A stretch of 64,000 nucleotides of DNA. It comes from Gammaproteobacteria bacterium (GTDB lineage Bacteria; Pseudomonadota; Gammaproteobacteria; GRL18). Both the position numbers and the translations under genes were made by a program. Below are positions 61,787 through 64,000 of the stretch, piece by piece (the stretch's first letter is position 1; each line of letters begins with the position of its first letter). The notes beneath the pieces were generated by a model. It made no database searches. It had not been told where the DNA came from and was given only the letters and a program-made list of their open reading frames with translations. The stretch is taken from positions 186,001 to 250,000 of the forward strand of contig JADGDG010000002.1 in the NCBI GenBank assembly GCA_016744995.1, in the 5' to 3' direction.

Positions 61787-62518
61787 TCACTCTTCCATTA
61801 ATATTTTTAACATTTGTTCATGACGATTTAAAAAATCTTTTGTAATAGAGTAATGCTCCGTATCTTCATAGGATACTTCATAAATTCCAGTCTCAGAAAA
61901 CTGATATATTTTTGATCTTGGATAAGCTAATAAAATTGGAGAATGTGTGGCAATAATAAATTGAGAGTTATCCTCTACCAATTGATGAATTGCCGAAATG
62001 GCAGCCATTTGCCTGGCAGGAGAAAGTGCTGCTTCTGGCTCATCCATAATATAAAGTCCATTTCCACGAAGCTTATTAACTAATGTTGCCATGAACGATT
62101 CTCCATGAGACTGCTGGTGAAGTGATTTTCCACCATAACCTCCAAGATAACCAGTCTCGTCCATTAGTGTTGCAAGATTATAAAAGCTTTCAGCACGAAG
62201 AAAATATCCATCTTTAGGCTGTTTAAAACTTTTTATTGTCTTTAAATATTGGTGCAAATCAGAATGAGTTCTACTTGTAAAAAACGTAGACTGCTTTGTT
62301 CCACCTTCAGGGTTGAACCCTTGAGAAATTGCAATTGCTTCAACAAGTGTTGATTTTCCTGTACCATTTTCACCAACAAAGAACGTAACATCAGGGTGAA
62401 ATTCTAAATAATCTAACTCTTTTACCGCAGGAATAGAAAAAGGATAGTCCTCAAAACTATTAATATCATCTCTTTTTAATTGAATTTCCCTCAGATAGGG
62501 TCTATCTTCAAAATTCAT
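61787..62518 (-). CDS. ABC/SMC-type AAA ATPase (predicted ATP-binding protein)
   Basis: This 243-residue protein has Walker A GENGTGKST near residue 49, an ABC-like signature region (QQSHGESFMATLVNKL) and Walker B LYIMDEPEAALSPARQM. The switch histidine lies in FIIATHSPILLAYP. The pattern is that of compact ATPases related to RecF/SMC/AAA_21 proteins, some in phage defence or DNA repair, others with no known role. No companion nuclease or toxin lies next to it. GAGG before the ATG at 62518 supports the start. Confidence 0.8.
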   Translation of the reverse strand: MNFEDRPYLREIQLKRDDINSFEDYPFSIPAVKELDYLEFHPDVTFFVGENGTGKSTLVEAIAISQGFNPEGGTKQSTFFTSRTHSDLHQYLKTIKSFKQPKDGYFLRAESFYNLATLMDETGYLGGYGGKSLHQQSHGESFMATLVNKLRGNGLYIMDEPEAALSPARQMAAISAIHQLVEDNSQFIIATHSPILLAYPRSKIYQFSETGIYEVSYEDTEHYSITKDFLNRHEQMLKILMEE

Positions 62519-62743
62519 GCATGCCTCATGATGTTACAGTTACTATATAGAAAACTTTTTTTCCGTATAGACATATTAATAATTCTTTATGTTGCTTTTC
62601 TAAGTGATTATTAATATCATCTTCTTACCGTTATCAACTATAACAAATCAGGAAAATTCTTTGTATCAGATTTTGATTACACCTTATATTCCGATATTAC
62701 CCATATTTATTGCCCGATTAGAATGAGTTTTATATTTTTTCAG

Positions 62744-62774
62744 GAAAAAAAGGGCACGATTTAAAATCGCACCC
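62744..62774 (-). terminator. Rho-independent terminator downstream of the leucine-rich repeat gene
   Basis: On the minus strand GGGTGCGATTT pairs with AAATCGTGCCC (with two G-U pairs in RNA) and is followed by seven T. It lies about 100 bases past the stop of the leucine-rich repeat gene, on its strand. On the plus strand the same pairs would be mismatched, so direction is clear. Confidence 0.8.
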
Positions 62775-62876
62775 TTGGTGGTTTTCTTGCGCCATCTCCA
62801 TTTCACACCTTTTTTCTATTAACTATCAATTAATATATGTCCTTAATTAACTTATTCTTATTTCTATTTAAGCTCA

Positions 62877-63713
62877 TTAATTTCTAAAATATTCATATTT
62901 ATTTTCTAAGCTGATTTTTTCAGCCTCACTCAATATAACACCATCTAGCCAAAGACTCTTAAGTGATGTTAAGTCATTTAAGCGAGGTAGTATTCCTTTT
63001 GATGTTAGGCGAGTTTGATCTTCATATCCACCCAAAGACAAGTATTTGAGATTAGGTAATTTTAAAAGCAACTCCAGATCTTTTTCATAGATATCTGTAG
63101 CCCAAATATCAAGTGATTCCAATTGTGACATTTCAGATATTTTTTCAAGACCTTTGGAAGTCAATTTACTTGCACCTATACTCAGCTCTTTGATTGCATT
63201 TGATTTTGACATGATTGTTGCCATCTTGTCAGAAAATTCTGTTGCTTCAAGGTCAAGTTTTATAAGATTTGGTAATTTAAGTAAAGATACTAAAGCTTGC
63301 TTGCTTAAAGAAGCATTTTGCGCTCCAATTTCTTGCACTTTAGGTAACTTCGCTACTTCAAACAGATCCGCCTCAGTCATATAGTTATTGCATCTAAACT
63401 CCTTTAGAGTAATTGCTTCTGAAAAATTCACCAACTTACCTGGATGTTGAAGGGCCAGAATATCTAAAATTTCTAAATCAGGTATAGGAATTACATGCCG
63501 CATGGCAGTTCGATTGACTGAACTCCAGAGAAATAACTGTCGAAGTGATTGTAGAGAAGATAGCCCACTAGCTATTTTTATTGTTAAGTTTTTTTGTTTT
63601 GTCAGACGAAGCGTTTCAATTTTTTTATATTTTTCTAATTTTTTAAGATCAATTTCTGAATATGGCCCTTCAATAGATATCGAAGCTTCATCTTTTATAT
63701 TTTTAGTCACCAT
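62877..63713 (-). CDS. Leucine-rich repeat protein
   Basis: This 278-residue protein is built almost completely of leucine-rich repeats of about 23 residues, with LxxLxL cores such as LETLRLTKQ, LIKLDLEAT, LESLDIWAT, LKYLSLGGYE and LKSLWLDGV. It should fold into a curved solenoid that binds a protein partner. There is no signal peptide. Function is unknown. A GAGGT ribosome-binding site precedes the ATG at 63713. A clear terminator follows, so it is a single-gene unit. Confidence 0.8.
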   Translation of the reverse strand: MVTKNIKDEASISIEGPYSEIDLKKLEKYKKIETLRLTKQKNLTIKIASGLSSLQSLRQLFLWSSVNRTAMRHVIPIPDLEILDILALQHPGKLVNFSEAITLKEFRCNNYMTEADLFEVAKLPKVQEIGAQNASLSKQALVSLLKLPNLIKLDLEATEFSDKMATIMSKSNAIKELSIGASKLTSKGLEKISEMSQLESLDIWATDIYEKDLELLLKLPNLKYLSLGGYEDQTRLTSKGILPRLNDLTSLKSLWLDGVILSEAEKISLENKYEYFRN

Positions 63714-63745
63714 TACCTCAAATATATTTTTTATGTTTGAAATGT

Positions 63746-63876
63746 ATTACAGGATAAACCACAGTTTCATTCCTACCATTTGATGGGTGCCTACAACTAC
63801 CTTCTTAAGACACCAGACAGCAGCATTACAGAATAACCACAACTTCAGTCCTTACATTTGATGGATGCCACAACTA
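63746..63876. repeat. Imperfect direct repeat of about 53 bp upstream of the leucine-rich repeat gene
   Basis: Two similar copies lie at 63746-63799 and 63825-63876, about 79 bases apart. Each contains attacag, a run with accaca, then catttgatggntgcc and acaacta. They differ at about one base in five, with one gap. Neither contains a credible reading frame. They sit between the leucine-rich repeat gene and the partial gene at the right edge. Confidence 0.75.
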
Positions 63877-63887
63877 TTAACTGAGGA

Positions 63888-64000
63888 TCAACCAAATTTA
63901 TATGAACCCTTATCAATTTTCCAATCTCCATTTTCTTTGATAAAAGTAATAATATGCCTAAATTTTTTACTTATTCTAACTTCCACAATTACTGTTTGAT
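63888..64000 (-). CDS. C-terminal end of an unknown protein (cut by window edge)
   Basis: On the minus strand an open frame enters from the right edge and stops at 63888-63890. It gives 36 residues, including FIKENGDWKIDKGSYKFG. The pattern of a strand, a turn with ENGDWKID and a closing strand is common at the end of small NTF2-like or similar cone-fold proteins. With only the tail visible I assign no function. Confidence 0.5.
   Translation of the reverse strand, partial: QTVIVEVRISKKFRHIITFIKENGDWKIDKGSYKFG

Overview
The window (about 36 percent G+C by impression) looks like a low-GC gammaproteobacterium. This rests on a proteobacterial type VI secretion (T6SS) operon with a sigma-54 activator, a TssJ lipoprotein, an outer-membrane porin, and a single-lobe PstS-like protein of a gammaproteobacterial type. 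A marine or host-associated, possibly sulfur-oxidising, lineage is plausible, but the sequence does not fix the genus.

Layout. (1) 1-11603, minus strand: a T6SS operon read right to left as tssC, tssE, tssF, tssG, clpV (tssH), vasH-type sigma-54 activator, FHA gene (tagH), tssJ and the first 28 codons of tssK, which runs off the left edge. (2) 11930-15222: a periplasmic rhodanese on the plus strand with a clear terminator, then on the minus strand a GH108 lysozyme with a peptidoglycan-binding domain and a membrane-spanning alpha/beta hydrolase, then a gene-free stretch with a tRNA-like fragment and a long hairpin. (3) 15223-40316, minus strand: a complete extracellular contractile injection system (eCIS; Afp/PVC-like). 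It runs as sheath, tube, a CxxC baseplate-type protein, a disordered protein, Pvc16-type cap, AAA+ ATPase, a small helical protein, Afp7-type tube protein, LysM protein, hub, spike, gp25, two further baseplate wedge proteins, a tail-protein-I-like protein, a giant beta-helix protein with a DUF6519-type start and a 1579-residue eCIS-core protein. (4) 40317-41360: about 1 kb of AT-rich leader ahead of the eCIS operon. (5) 41361-49954, minus strand: a full nine-gene V-type ATPase operon. (6) 50299-56213, plus strand: a ferredoxin/flavodoxin-NADP reductase-like flavoprotein, then a c-di-GMP phosphodiesterase, porin and small PstS-like protein. (7) 56350-64000, minus strand: an envelope cluster (FG-GAP repeat protein, DUF3352-like protein, HtrA-like protease), an ABC/SMC-type ATPase, a leucine-rich repeat protein and the tail of one more gene at the right edge.

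How it fits together. Two contractile injection machines lie side by side: a membrane-anchored T6SS and a phage-tail-like eCIS. Between them are two genes whose products could attack cell wall and lipid, or release particles. The eCIS has one sheath and one tube gene, a hub and spike on separate genes, and no separate tape-measure gene. Its last gene joins an eCIS-core (DUF4157, HELTH) domain, a long tryptophan-rich amphipathic middle that resembles a tape measure, and a duplicated HNH-like C-terminal module. That protein is the strongest candidate for something not yet described here. All assignments come from reading motifs and gene order; no database search was possible.
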